Source: Prevotella sp. P6B1
Lineage (GTDB): Bacteria > Bacteroidota > Bacteroidia > Bacteroidales > Bacteroidaceae
Length of the DNA stretch: 64,000 bases
Assembly (NCBI RefSeq): GCF_000702825.1
Contig: NZ_JNKF01000010.1
Span: forward strand, 735,422 to 799,421
Direction of reading: 5' to 3'
Below, piece after piece: positions 45,202 to 58,783 of this stretch. The notes beneath the pieces were generated by a model. That model was not told where the DNA came from, ran no database searches, and worked only from the letters and a program-made list of their open reading frames with translations. Both the position numbers and the translations under genes were made by a program. Each line of letters opens with the position of its first letter. Position 1 is the first letter of the stretch.

Positions 45202-46970
45202 AGAAACAACTATTATCAGTATGTATGTGCTGTTTGTCGGCTGTGGCCATGGGGCAACCGGCAGGCGGATTTGGGGGATTACAGGTGCCTCAGGTGAAGT
45301 TGGAAACATCGCAGGAATGGAAAGATGTGAACTATGCAGGTGATGATCAGGCTTATCACACCTGCGACATCTATCTGCCTAAGCAGGAAAAAGCGGCTTA
45401 TCCTGTGGTAGTTCATATTTATGGTAGTGCCTGGTTCAGTAATAGCAGTAAGGGTATGGCCGATTTAGGCACGATTGTGAAGAGTCTGTTAGACGCAGGC
45501 TATGCTGTGGTTTGCCCGAATCACCGTTCAAGTATGGATGCAAAGTGGCCTGCCCAGATTCATGATGTCCGTGCCGTCATCCGTTTTGTACGTGGCGAGG
45601 CTAAGAAATACAAGTTCGACACTTCGTTTATCGCTACCAGCGGCTTCTCTTCTGGAGGTCATCTGGCATCTATAACTGCTACTACCAGCGGTGTGAAGCA
45701 TACTAAAGTGGGATCGGTGGATATTGATCTGGAAGGTCAGGTAGGAAAATTCCTGGGCGAGAGCAGTGAGGTGAATGCTGCTTGCGACTGGTCGGGACCA
45801 ATCGACCTGACAGCCATGGATTGCGGCGAGCATATGACGATGGGAGAGAACAGCCCGGAGGATGTACTACTCAATTCAAAATTGGACAAGGAACCGGATA
45901 AATACCTCAGTTTGAGTGCTACCAGCTATATCGACAGTTATGATCCACCAGTCATCATCTTCCATGGTGAGAAGGATAACGTAGTGCCTTGCTGTCAGGG
46001 CAAGAAGTTCTATGAGTTGTTGAAGGCTTCGGGTGTGAAGACAGAGGCAACCTTTGTGCCAGAAGGCAATCATGGCGGACCTGCTATGTACACTGAGGCC
46101 AATCTCAAAAAGATGGTCAGCTTCCTGCAGGATGTCAGATTGCAGTCGCGTATCATCGAGGAAGGTGGAACAGGCGCTTATAAGGCTATCATGAAAGAAG
46201 TGCCAGGACTGGAGGAACACACGGTATTCTGTCCGCAGGATCTGTCGCAGTTCGATGCCCAGCATCCGTTGCCTGTGTTGGTATGGGGTAACGGTGCTTG
46301 TGCCAACTCACCATTCGAACACATGAACTTTCTCAATGAAATTGCCTCGCACGGCTATCTAGTGCTGGCTACAGGAGTCATCCCGATGACCGACGAATGG
46401 TATAAAGGACCTATGTCGAGATCGGAACAACAGATAGAGTCTATTGACTGGGCTTTTGCACAGAATGCAGATCCGGAATCACCCTTCTATCAGAAGATTG
46501 ACGTGAAGAATATCTGTGTGTCGGGTATGTCATGTGGTGGCTTGCAGACCTTATTTAATTGCGCAGATCCACGTATCAAGGCACTGATGATCTGTAACAG
46601 TGGACTGTTTAACCAGCAGAATGCGGCTCAGGCTGTAGGTGGTATGCCCATGCCTCCGAAGGAGAAATTGCAGGAGATTCACACGCCTATCATGTATATG
46701 TTAGGCGGCAAGGAAGATATTGCCTACGAAAACGGTATGGACGACTTCCACCGCATCAAGCATGTTCCTGCATGCGCTGTTAACTATCCCGTAGGTCATG
46801 GCGGTACTTACCGTCAGCCTCATGGTGGTGAGTTTACGGTGGTTGCTTTGGCATGGCTCGACTGGCAGCTGAAAGGTGACAAGCAGGGTGCCAAGATGTT
46901 TAAGGGGAAAAAATGCGACCTCTCGAAGCGCCAGGGTTGGACTATCGAGAGGAACGCAAAATTTAAATAG
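45198..46970 (+). CDS. Two-domain alpha/beta-hydrolase (putative acetyl/feruloyl esterase)
   Basis: Encodes 590 residues. After the signal peptide and a short Gly-rich linker (PAGGFGGLQ), the first domain (about 30-310) is of the BD-FAE/acetyl-esterase type with oxyanion region VHIYGSAW, nucleophile in GFSSGGH and HGEKD before the His segment EGNHGG. The second domain (about 325-570) is another hydrolase with NGACANSPFEH, GMSCGG and VGHGG. Both domains keep Ser and His, so both may be active. The pair probably acts on different esters of xylan; exact substrates cannot be read from the sequence. Last gene of the operon, convergent with pulA (13-bp gap). Confidence 0.8.
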   Translation: MKKQLLSVCMCCLSAVAMGQPAGGFGGLQVPQVKLETSQEWKDVNYAGDDQAYHTCDIYLPKQEKAAYPVVVHIYGSAWFSNSSKGMADLGTIVKSLLDAGYAVVCPNHRSSMDAKWPAQIHDVRAVIRFVRGEAKKYKFDTSFIATSGFSSGGHLASITATTSGVKHTKVGSVDIDLEGQVGKFLGESSEVNAACDWSGPIDLTAMDCGEHMTMGENSPEDVLLNSKLDKEPDKYLSLSATSYIDSYDPPVIIFHGEKDNVVPCCQGKKFYELLKASGVKTEATFVPEGNHGGPAMYTEANLKKMVSFLQDVRLQSRIIEEGGTGAYKAIMKEVPGLEEHTVFCPQDLSQFDAQHPLPVLVWGNGACANSPFEHMNFLNEIASHGYLVLATGVIPMTDEWYKGPMSRSEQQIESIDWAFAQNADPESPFYQKIDVKNICVSGMSCGGLQTLFNCADPRIKALMICNSGLFNQQNAAQAVGGMPMPPKEKLQEIHTPIMYMLGGKEDIAYENGMDDFHRIKHVPACAVNYPVGHGGTYRQPHGGEFTVVALAWLDWQLKGDKQGAKMFKGKKCDLSKRQGWTIERNAKFK

Positions 46971-46983
46971 TTTATCGGTAGGT

Positions 46984-48888
46984 TTAATCGTGAAGGATTA
47001 AAGCCGACTGAGGATCGACAACGGTCTTGGTGCCTGTGATGGTGCCGAGGCCGTTCTCGTTAATGTTGCCATCGCAGCATACGACAGTGTATCTGCCGTC
47101 AGGGATGGTAATCTCTACAGGCTCCTTACTGCTATTAAGTATCACGATGATATTACGCCAATCGTCGCGCCCTGCATAGTTCTTTAGACGGAATGCCACT
47201 GTACTCTCAGGGGTGTCGATAAACTCCAGATGCTTGCGTACCAAGTCGGCATTGCCTAAACGGAAGGCTGGGTGATGCTTGCGGAGCTGAATGAGTTGCC
47301 TATAGTAGTTGAATACTTGTGGATACTGTTTGAGATTCTCCCAGTGCAACTGGTTGATGCTGTCGGGTGATTCGAAACTGTTGTGTACTCCTTTTTTATT
47401 ACGCAGCAACTCTTCACCACAGAGCATAAAGGGAACACCCTGCGAGGTGAATACTGTTGTCTGAGCCAGCAAGTCGAGCTTGATGAGTTCCTCGGTGCTG
47501 ATGCCTGGCATGCTGGAACGTAGGCGATCGACTAAGCACATATCATCGTGGCAACTGACGTAGCTGATCATCTGTGTAGGTTCTATGGCCCAGGGCTTCT
47601 GACTGTAATTCACTTTGGTCATATCTACCTGAGGATGGCAGATAGCACCAGTAATTCCGAATTTGATGCTCTCTTTGTTACCAGGTAGTCCAGCTAAGAA
47701 TGCTGGTTTAGTATCGTCGCTGAACGGACCGCGCAGTGCATCGCGTATCTCGTCGCTGAAGGCGGCGATACCTGGCATCTCTGTGATGTTGGCTTTCATG
47801 GCCAATTCCTCTTGTGGATAGGCGCAACTTCCTGCACTCCATCCTTCACCATAGATAAACAGACTGGGGTCGATGGCATCTACAGCCTTACGAATCTCTT
47901 TCATTGTCTGGATATCGTGGACACCCATCAGGTCGAAACGGAATCCGTCGATATGATATTCGTTGATCCAGTATTTCACACTCTCTATCATAAACTGGCG
48001 CATCATCGGTTTGTCAGAGGCGGTTTCGTTGCCGCAACCGCTGCCATTGCTATACTGACCATCGTTAGTCTTGCGATAGAAGTAGTCGGGATAGGTGCGC
48101 TGGAAGTTGGAGTGCTCGATGTCGTAGGTGTGGTTGTAGACCACGTCAAGAATCACACGGATGCCTGCCTTGTGTAGAGCCTGTACCATCTGCTTGAACT
48201 CGTTGATACGAACCTCTGGTTGATAGGGATCTGTGGCATAGCCGCCCTCAGGTACATTGTAGTTCACTGGATCGTAGCCCCAGTTGTACTTATGGTCGCT
48301 CAGGCGAGTTTCATCAACTGAACCGTAATCGTAGCTGGGCAGGATGTGGATGGCGTTGATACCTAATTTCTTGAGATGTTTGATAGCCCATGGCTCAGTC
48401 AATGCCATGAACTTACCAGGATATTTGGCATCCTTGCGATTGATTGAGAAATCGCGGTGGTGCATCTCGTAGATAACCAGGTCGGCGGGGGATTTCAGCA
48501 CGGGATGCTGGTCTTTGTCCCATCCTTCAGGATTGGTTTTCGCCAGATTGATGATGGCGCCGCGCTGACCGTTGACGCCAACAGCTTTGGCGAAAATACC
48601 TGCGCACTCGCCTTTGCCTATATCGAAGGTATAGAACTTACCCATCAGGTCGCCCTTGATGGTCGCAGTCCAACACTCGTTGCCCGTCTTCTGCATTTTG
48701 GCGGTTTTGATAGCCTTACCACCCAGTCCGTCTTTATAGATGCGAACGGTAATCTGCTTGGCGTTGTTGGGGGCAAATAACTGAAACTTGGTTTCTTTAG
48801 GAGTGTAGTCAACCTCCTTGAAAGTCTGTGCTACTGCCTGTTGAGACAGTAGCATAGACAACAATCCTGCGAAAATCAACTTTTTCAT
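46984..48888 (-). CDS. pulA: Type I pullulanase (GH13)
   Basis: Encodes 634 residues with a signal peptide (ending AVAQ). A CBM48-like N-terminal domain (about 25-120) is followed by a GH13 barrel with the type I pullulanase signature YNWGYDP, nucleophile in DGFRFDLMG, acid/base in IYGEGW and VSCHDD. It cuts alpha-1,6 branches of glycogen, starch or pullulan. It is the last gene of the malQ-susB-pulA operon (11-bp gap to susB). No lipobox is seen, so it is probably periplasmic. Its stop codon lies in a small hairpin (46983-47002, TTTAATC/GATTAAA). Confidence 0.9.
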   Translation of the reverse strand: MKKLIFAGLLSMLLSQQAVAQTFKEVDYTPKETKFQLFAPNNAKQITVRIYKDGLGGKAIKTAKMQKTGNECWTATIKGDLMGKFYTFDIGKGECAGIFAKAVGVNGQRGAIINLAKTNPEGWDKDQHPVLKSPADLVIYEMHHRDFSINRKDAKYPGKFMALTEPWAIKHLKKLGINAIHILPSYDYGSVDETRLSDHKYNWGYDPVNYNVPEGGYATDPYQPEVRINEFKQMVQALHKAGIRVILDVVYNHTYDIEHSNFQRTYPDYFYRKTNDGQYSNGSGCGNETASDKPMMRQFMIESVKYWINEYHIDGFRFDLMGVHDIQTMKEIRKAVDAIDPSLFIYGEGWSAGSCAYPQEELAMKANITEMPGIAAFSDEIRDALRGPFSDDTKPAFLAGLPGNKESIKFGITGAICHPQVDMTKVNYSQKPWAIEPTQMISYVSCHDDMCLVDRLRSSMPGISTEELIKLDLLAQTTVFTSQGVPFMLCGEELLRNKKGVHNSFESPDSINQLHWENLKQYPQVFNYYRQLIQLRKHHPAFRLGNADLVRKHLEFIDTPESTVAFRLKNYAGRDDWRNIIVILNSSKEPVEITIPDGRYTVVCCDGNINENGLGTITGTKTVVDPQSALILHD

Positions 48889-48899
48889 GCGTCTTTTTT

Positions 48900-53811
<4,912 letters not shown>

Positions 53812-53836
53812 ACCAATTGTCTTTAGTTATTTTTGG

Positions 53837-53844
53837 CAAAAGTA
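53837..53844 (-). promoter_or_regulatory. -7 element of the malQ-susB-pulA promoter
   Basis: On the minus strand TACTTTTG fits TAnnTTTG, 25 bp before the malQ ATG. No well-spaced -33 box is visible. Confidence 0.5.
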
Positions 53845-53852
53845 CGAAAATA

Positions 53853-53877
53853 ACCCGTTCGGTGTTTCCAAACGGGT
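53853..53877 (-). terminator. Terminator after rnr
   Basis: ACCCGTT / AACGGGT inverted repeat in the 123-bp gap between rnr and malQ, followed on the minus strand by TATTTT. It separates the two transcription units. Confidence 0.6.
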
Positions 53878-53934
53878 GTGTATTTGATGGTTTCTCGATG
53901 CAAACGATTGCATGGTGACCAGTGCGATATGTCG

Positions 53935-56076
53935 TTAATCGTCGGCAAGGGTGAAATCCAACTGTTTGCGTTCCAAATTGGCTCTTGCTACTTGGATGCG
54001 GATGGGATCACCCAACTGATATTTAGTATGATGACGCCTACCGATAATCATGTAGTTTTTCTCATCGAAATCGTAGTAGTCATTACCAAGGTCGCGGATG
54101 GGAATCATACCTTCGCAGTGGGTCTCATCAATCTGGGCGTAAATACCATACGACTGGATGCCACTGATATGGGCATCGTAGGTGTTGCCAATCTTGTCGG
54201 CCATAAACTCTACCATCTTATATTTAATAGAGTCGCGCTCGGCATTCTGACTGATCTGCTCCATGTCGCTACAGTGCTCACAAAACTCCTCGTATTTGTC
54301 TTTATTGGCCGAGCGGGCACCATCCTGATACTTAGTGAGCAGACGATGCACCATCATGTCGGGATAACGACGGATGGGGGAAGTGAAGTGTGTGTAGTAG
54401 TCGAACGCCAATCCATAGTGTCCGATATTATGTACACTGTATTTCGCCTTCATCATGGCGCGTAGTGCTACCGTTTCTATGGCATTCTGCTCGCGGGTGC
54501 CTTCGGCTTGTGTCATCAGCGCGTTTAATGATTTGGTAATGGCGCCTTTGGTGCCAGCGGTTTTTACCTTGTATCCGAATTTTGCTACGAACTCACGCAA
54601 GTTCTCAAGCTTCTGTGGATCGGGCTGGTCGTGAATGCGGTAGGGGAGCGTCTTGGCTTTGATGCCCTTCTTTACACGTCCGATAGACTCGGCAACGGTT
54701 TTGTTGGCCAGCAACATGAATTCTTCAATCAATTTGTTGGCATCCTTTGATACCTTGAAGTATGCGCGGATGGGCTTGCCCGTTTCATCGATGTCGAAGT
54801 GCAGCTCCTCACGGTCAAATTTTACACTACCGTTCTTAAATCGAGCTTCGCGGAGTTTCTTGGCCAGCGCATCGAGTTTGAGCAACATTTCTGCGTTCTC
54901 GCCTTTTCCTTCTTCGATAATCTGCTGCACTTCTTCGTAGGCATATCGACGGTCACTCTTAATGACGGTATGAGCCAGGTGCCAGTCCTTGATGTTGGCT
55001 TCGTCGTCTAATTTGAAGATGACGCTGTAACATAGCTTCTCTTCGTCAGGTCGTAGCGAGCAGATAAAGTTACATAAACGCTCGGGTAGCATCGGAATGG
55101 TACGGTCAACCAGATAAATACTGGTGGCACGAGCATAAGCCTCCTTATCGATGGTGGAACCTTCCTTCACATAATGTGATACATCGGCAATATGGACACC
55201 GACTTCCCAAAGACCTTTGTCGGTATTCCTGATACTCAGGGCATCGTCGAAATCTTTAGCATCCTTCGGGTCGATGGTGCAGGTGAATACGTTGCGGAAA
55301 TCTTCGCGGCGTGCGATTTCTTCAGGGGTGATAGTGGCTTCAATCTTCTCGGCAGCTTCCTCTACGTTCTTCGGGTATTTGTAGGGGAGGTTGTACTGCG
55401 CTAAGATGGCGTGCATCTCAGCGTTGTTCTCGCCTGTCTTTCCTAAAATGTCGACAACCGAACCGATGATGTTCTTGTGGTCCTGATCAGGCCATTGGAT
55501 AACTTTGACCACTGCTTTATCGTCGGTCTTGCCACCTTTCAGCTTGCGTTTAGGGATAATGATATCGTGAACGAATGTTGAGTCGGGCGTGACAAGGAAG
55601 GCTATATCTTTCTCAACGCGCAGTTTTCCTACGATGGTATCATGGGCGCGTTTTACAATTTCAATGACCATCGCCTCCTTGATGTGCTTGTCGCGACGAG
55701 CCATCAGTGAAACCTTGACACGATCGCCGTCCATGGCCGACATAGAGTTGCGCTCTGCTACGAATACTGGTGTACCGCCATCTTCGGGAACAAACGAGTT
55801 GCGACCATTAGCTTTGCGGTGGAATACACCCTCCTGTACCTGTGTCTTTAGGTTCAGCCTGTAGGAGTTGTCGCTTACCTTAAGTAGGAAGTCATCCCAT
55901 GCCATTTCTTCCATCACGTCGATGGCAAGCATTTTGAGTGGATGGGTATCGAATTTCAATACCTTGAATATTTGTTTGAATGAAAATGTTTCGTTTGGAT
56001 TATGCTGGAACAGGTTCTGTAATAGCTCGCTCACCTGCTTCTTACCCAGTCGTTTTCCACCTTTCTTTTTACCCAT
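53935..56076 (-). CDS. rnr: Ribonuclease R
   Basis: Encodes 713 residues. A Lys/Gly-rich N-terminus and winged-helix region (about 10-70) are followed by cold-shock domains (about 80-230, AMDGDRVKV), the RNB exonuclease domain with the DPKDAKDFDDAL active-site aspartates (about 270-600), HFTSPIRRYPDMMVHR, and a C-terminal S1 domain (GIQSYGIYAQID). It degrades structured RNA processively 3' to 5' in the cytoplasm. It is divergent from the SDR gene, with its own -7 element at 56106-56113. Confidence 0.95.
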   Translation of the reverse strand: MGKKKGGKRLGKKQVSELLQNLFQHNPNETFSFKQIFKVLKFDTHPLKMLAIDVMEEMAWDDFLLKVSDNSYRLNLKTQVQEGVFHRKANGRNSFVPEDGGTPVFVAERNSMSAMDGDRVKVSLMARRDKHIKEAMVIEIVKRAHDTIVGKLRVEKDIAFLVTPDSTFVHDIIIPKRKLKGGKTDDKAVVKVIQWPDQDHKNIIGSVVDILGKTGENNAEMHAILAQYNLPYKYPKNVEEAAEKIEATITPEEIARREDFRNVFTCTIDPKDAKDFDDALSIRNTDKGLWEVGVHIADVSHYVKEGSTIDKEAYARATSIYLVDRTIPMLPERLCNFICSLRPDEEKLCYSVIFKLDDEANIKDWHLAHTVIKSDRRYAYEEVQQIIEEGKGENAEMLLKLDALAKKLREARFKNGSVKFDREELHFDIDETGKPIRAYFKVSKDANKLIEEFMLLANKTVAESIGRVKKGIKAKTLPYRIHDQPDPQKLENLREFVAKFGYKVKTAGTKGAITKSLNALMTQAEGTREQNAIETVALRAMMKAKYSVHNIGHYGLAFDYYTHFTSPIRRYPDMMVHRLLTKYQDGARSANKDKYEEFCEHCSDMEQISQNAERDSIKYKMVEFMADKIGNTYDAHISGIQSYGIYAQIDETHCEGMIPIRDLGNDYYDFDEKNYMIIGRRHHTKYQLGDPIRIQVARANLERKQLDFTLADD

Positions 56077-56105
56077 AGCTTGTTATTATTAGTTTCTTTC
56101 GACTG

Positions 56106-56113
56106 CAAAGATA
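56106..56113 (-). promoter_or_regulatory. -7 element of the rnr promoter
   Basis: TATCTTTG on the minus strand, 30 bp before the rnr ATG. Confidence 0.55.
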
Positions 56114-56155
56114 AGAAAAAAAAGGCACGGATTATACGGATTACAAAAAAAATTG

Positions 56156-56163
56156 TAACTTTG
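56156..56163 (+). promoter_or_regulatory. -7 element of the SDR-PAP2 operon
   Basis: TAACTTTG lies 20 bp before the SDR ATG, divergent from the rnr promoter. Confidence 0.55.
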
Positions 56164-56182
56164 CACGCAAATTTCTGAAAAT

Positions 56183-57178
56183 ATGAAGATACTGATCACG
56201 GGTGCGAGTGGTTTTATTGGCTCGTTTATAGTCGAAGAGGCTGTTAGGCGTGGGTTCGAAACCTGGGCTGCAGTGCGTCGTAGCAGCTCGAAGGCCTATC
56301 TGCAGGATGAGCGGATTCATTTCATTGAACTCAATCTCTCGTCGAAAGCCCAACTCGTGGAGCAGCTACGGGATACGAGTTTCGATTACGTGGTTCATGC
56401 GGCAGGGGTTACCAAGTGTCTGCATAAGCAGGATTTTTCACGTATCAATACCGAGGGAACCAAGAACCTGGTCGAATCACTTCTTGAAGTGGGTATGCCG
56501 CTGAAACGATTTGTGTTTGTGAGTAGTCTGAGTATTTTCGGTGCCATCAAGGAACAGCAGCCTTACGAGGAAATCCGTGAGACTGATACACCTCAACCCA
56601 ATACAGCCTATGGTCGCAGTAAACTGGCTGCCGAGCAGTATCTGGAACAACTGGGCTCGCGCGTACCTTATATAATAGTGCGTCCCACTGGTGTATACGG
56701 TCCTCGCGAGAAGGATTACTTCATCATGGCCAAGAGTATCAAGCAACACTCTGATTTTGCGGTGGGTTATAAGCGTCAGGACATAACTTTTGTGTATGTG
56801 AAGGATGTGGTTCAGGCCATTTTTCTGGCGCTGGAAAAAGGACAGAACGGTCGTAAGTATTTCTTAAGCGACGGCAATGTGTATCAGAGCGAGACTTTTA
56901 GCAATTTGATTCACGAAGCGTTAGGACGTCCATGGTGGATTCGTATCAAAGCGCCCATCTGGGTGCTCCGAGTAGTGACTTTCTTCGGTGAATATGTAGG
57001 CCGAATGACGGGTAAGGTAACGGCACTAAATAACGATAAGTATAATATATTACGACAGCGCAATTGGCGGTGCGACATTCAGCCTGCTATTGATGAATTA
57101 GGCTACAAGCCCGAGTACGATTTGTCGCGTGGCGTGAAGGAAACGATTAAATGGTATCAGGATAACAAATGGTTGTAA
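56183..57178 (+). CDS. NAD(P)-dependent epimerase/dehydratase (extended SDR)
   Basis: Encodes 331 residues. The Rossmann motif GASGFIG is at the N-terminus, the catalytic YGRSK at about residues 145-149 with an upstream SSLSIFG serine strand. A moderately hydrophobic segment (about 255-275) in the C-terminal half may associate with the membrane. Extended SDRs of this group act on nucleotide sugars, but some reduce lipid ketones, for example in bacterial ceramide synthesis. The gene overlaps the PAP2-type gene by 10 bp, so a lipid role deserves thought. Substrate not determined. Confidence 0.85.
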   Translation: MKILITGASGFIGSFIVEEAVRRGFETWAAVRRSSSKAYLQDERIHFIELNLSSKAQLVEQLRDTSFDYVVHAAGVTKCLHKQDFSRINTEGTKNLVESLLEVGMPLKRFVFVSSLSIFGAIKEQQPYEEIRETDTPQPNTAYGRSKLAAEQYLEQLGSRVPYIIVRPTGVYGPREKDYFIMAKSIKQHSDFAVGYKRQDITFVYVKDVVQAIFLALEKGQNGRKYFLSDGNVYQSETFSNLIHEALGRPWWIRIKAPIWVLRVVTFFGEYVGRMTGKVTALNNDKYNILRQRNWRCDIQPAIDELGYKPEYDLSRGVKETIKWYQDNKWL

Positions 57179-58125
57179 AGAAACTTTTCGAGATAGAACG
57201 GAAACCCCGTAAAGGACTCCTGGCATTTGAATGGGCAGTGATGGCCTATCTGGCACTCACACTGCTGGTGATGCTGCTCACCTATACCAAGTTGGAGAAT
57301 CCGGAGTCGATGCTCTGGGGACGTGGTCGTGTGGTGGCCTCTACACTGGCCCTCTGGGGGGTGTACAGACTGGTGCCCTGTCGTCTCACCATGCTGTTCC
57401 GCGTCTGTCTGCAACTGGCGCTGCTGTCGTGGTGGTATCCCGATACCTACGAGATCAACCGCATGTTCCATAATCTCGACCATGTGTTTGCAGGTATGGA
57501 ACAACAGCTTTTCCATTGTCAGCCGGCATTGCTCTTCTCGCAGAAGGTGTCGAATGGCGTCTTCAGTGAGTTGATGCATCTGGGCTATGCGTCGTATTAC
57601 CCATTGATAGCCTTGGTGACATTCTATTATTTTCTGTACCGCTATCAGGAGTTTACCCGTGTGGCGTTCATCATTCTGGCAGCGTTCATGCTCTACTACG
57701 TCATCTTCGTGTTCCTGCCTGTCACCGGACCGCAGTACTACTATCTGGCAGCAGGCGTGGGAGAGATCGCTCAAGGCCATTTCCCTAACGTAGGTGACTA
57801 TTTCGCGACGCATAGTGAGGCGTTGCCCATCCCTGGCTGGAAAGACGGCTTTTTCTATCAGTGTGTGGCCAGTGCCCATGCTGCCGGTGAGCGTCCAACG
57901 GCCGCTTTTCCCAGCAGTCATGTGGGCGTGACCACCATCCTGTTGCTGTTGGCCTGGCATGCCCGTAACCGCAAGCTGATCTATACCATCCTGCCTTTCT
58001 ATGTGCTGATGTGTCTGGCTACCGTCTATATCCAGGCCCACTATGCTATCGACGTGATTGGCGGCTGGGTTTCTGCCGTGGTTATCTATGCAGTTTTACT
58101 TTTTTTCTCGAAAAAATTTGTTTAA
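57169..58125 (+). CDS. PAP2/Aur1-like membrane phosphatase or phosphotransferase
   Basis: Encodes 318 residues with about six membrane helices. The PAP2_3-type active-site motifs are FPSSHVG (about residues 245-251) and HYAIDVIGG near the C-terminus; the first motif of classical PAP2 phosphatases is not clear, as in the inositolphosphoryl-ceramide synthase (Aur1) branch. It could be a lipid phosphatase or a head-group transferase. It overlaps the upstream SDR gene by 10 bp, so both are made together. The -33 box of the greA leader lies inside its last codons. Confidence 0.8.
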   Translation: MVVKKLFEIERKPRKGLLAFEWAVMAYLALTLLVMLLTYTKLENPESMLWGRGRVVASTLALWGVYRLVPCRLTMLFRVCLQLALLSWWYPDTYEINRMFHNLDHVFAGMEQQLFHCQPALLFSQKVSNGVFSELMHLGYASYYPLIALVTFYYFLYRYQEFTRVAFIILAAFMLYYVIFVFLPVTGPQYYYLAAGVGEIAQGHFPNVGDYFATHSEALPIPGWKDGFFYQCVASAHAAGERPTAAFPSSHVGVTTILLLLAWHARNRKLIYTILPFYVLMCLATVYIQAHYAIDVIGGWVSAVVIYAVLLFFSKKFV

Positions 58126-58148
58126 TTCAAATTAATTACTTATCTTTG
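58117..58148 (+). promoter_or_regulatory. Promoter of the greA leader
   Basis: TTTG (58117-58120, inside the PAP2 gene end) and TATCTTTG (58141-58148) are exactly 20 bp apart, a full consensus promoter. Confidence 0.8.
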
Positions 58149-58154
58149 CAACCG

Positions 58155-58224
58155 ATATAGTAAGGATAAGACATGATATAACCGAGGATTCCGACACTGT
58201 GTGAGTCGGGATTCTTTCTTTTTT
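58155..58224 (+). ncRNA. greA leader / possible small RNA ending in an intrinsic terminator
   Basis: From the promoter at 58117-58148 a transcript would meet, after about 30 nt, a 12-bp stem (58184-58195 with 58205-58216, several G-T pairs) followed by a T-rich run to 58224. The greA ATG is 50 nt further, and no other clear promoter lies between. This could be an attenuator controlling greA, or a free ~70-nt RNA. E. coli greA has a comparable arrangement (GraL), but similarity here is only in layout. Confidence 0.45.
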
Positions 58225-58275
58225 GTTGAGTCCAAGTAGAATGGTAAAATTATAAATAGTAAAATTGTATATATT

Positions 58276-58743
58276 ATGGCATACATGTCACAAGACGGCT
58301 ACGATAAACTGATAGCCGAATTACATCGTTTAGAGGCAATTGAGCGCCCTAAGGCTTCGGCAGCTATTGCTGAGGCCCGTGAGAAGGGTGATTTGAGTGA
58401 AAATTCAGAGTATGATGCTGCCAAGGAAGCTCAGGCTCATCTCGAGGATAAAATCAATCAGTTGAAGATGACTATCGCCGATGCCAAGGTGGTAGATACC
58501 AGTCGACTGAGTACCGACTCTGTGCAGATTCTCTCGAAAGTAGAGATGACTAATATGACCAACAAAGCCAAGATGACCTATACTATCGTGAGCGAGAGTG
58601 AGGCAAACTTGCGTGAGGGTAAAATATCTATTCAGACCCCTATTGCTCAGGGTTTGTTGAACCATAAGGTAGGCGACGAGGTTGAAGTGAAGATTCCACG
58701 TGGTACCATAAAGCTGCGTATCGACAAGATTAGTGTTGGTTAA
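58276..58743 (+). CDS. greA: Transcription elongation factor GreA
   Basis: Encodes 155 residues. The N-terminal coiled coil contains the GreA signature (EAREKGDLSENSEYDAAKE, with the acidic tip residues), followed by the FKBP-like C-terminal domain (SPIAQGLLNHKVGDEVEV-like segment with TPIAQGLL). GreA stimulates RNA polymerase to cleave backtracked transcripts. The HIT gene follows after 40 bp. Expression probably depends on read-through of the leader terminator at 58184-58224. Confidence 0.95.
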   Translation: MAYMSQDGYDKLIAELHRLEAIERPKASAAIAEAREKGDLSENSEYDAAKEAQAHLEDKINQLKMTIADAKVVDTSRLSTDSVQILSKVEMTNMTNKAKMTYTIVSESEANLREGKISIQTPIAQGLLNHKVGDEVEVKIPRGTIKLRIDKISVG

Positions 58744-58783
58744 GTTGGTTAAGTGAACAGTGAATAACGAATAGTGAATAGTT

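Noticed and set aside
46971..46983. Terminator between the side-chain operon and pulA
   Set aside because: Only a 7-bp hairpin without T-tract is present at 46983-47002; it is too weak to list as a terminator by itself.
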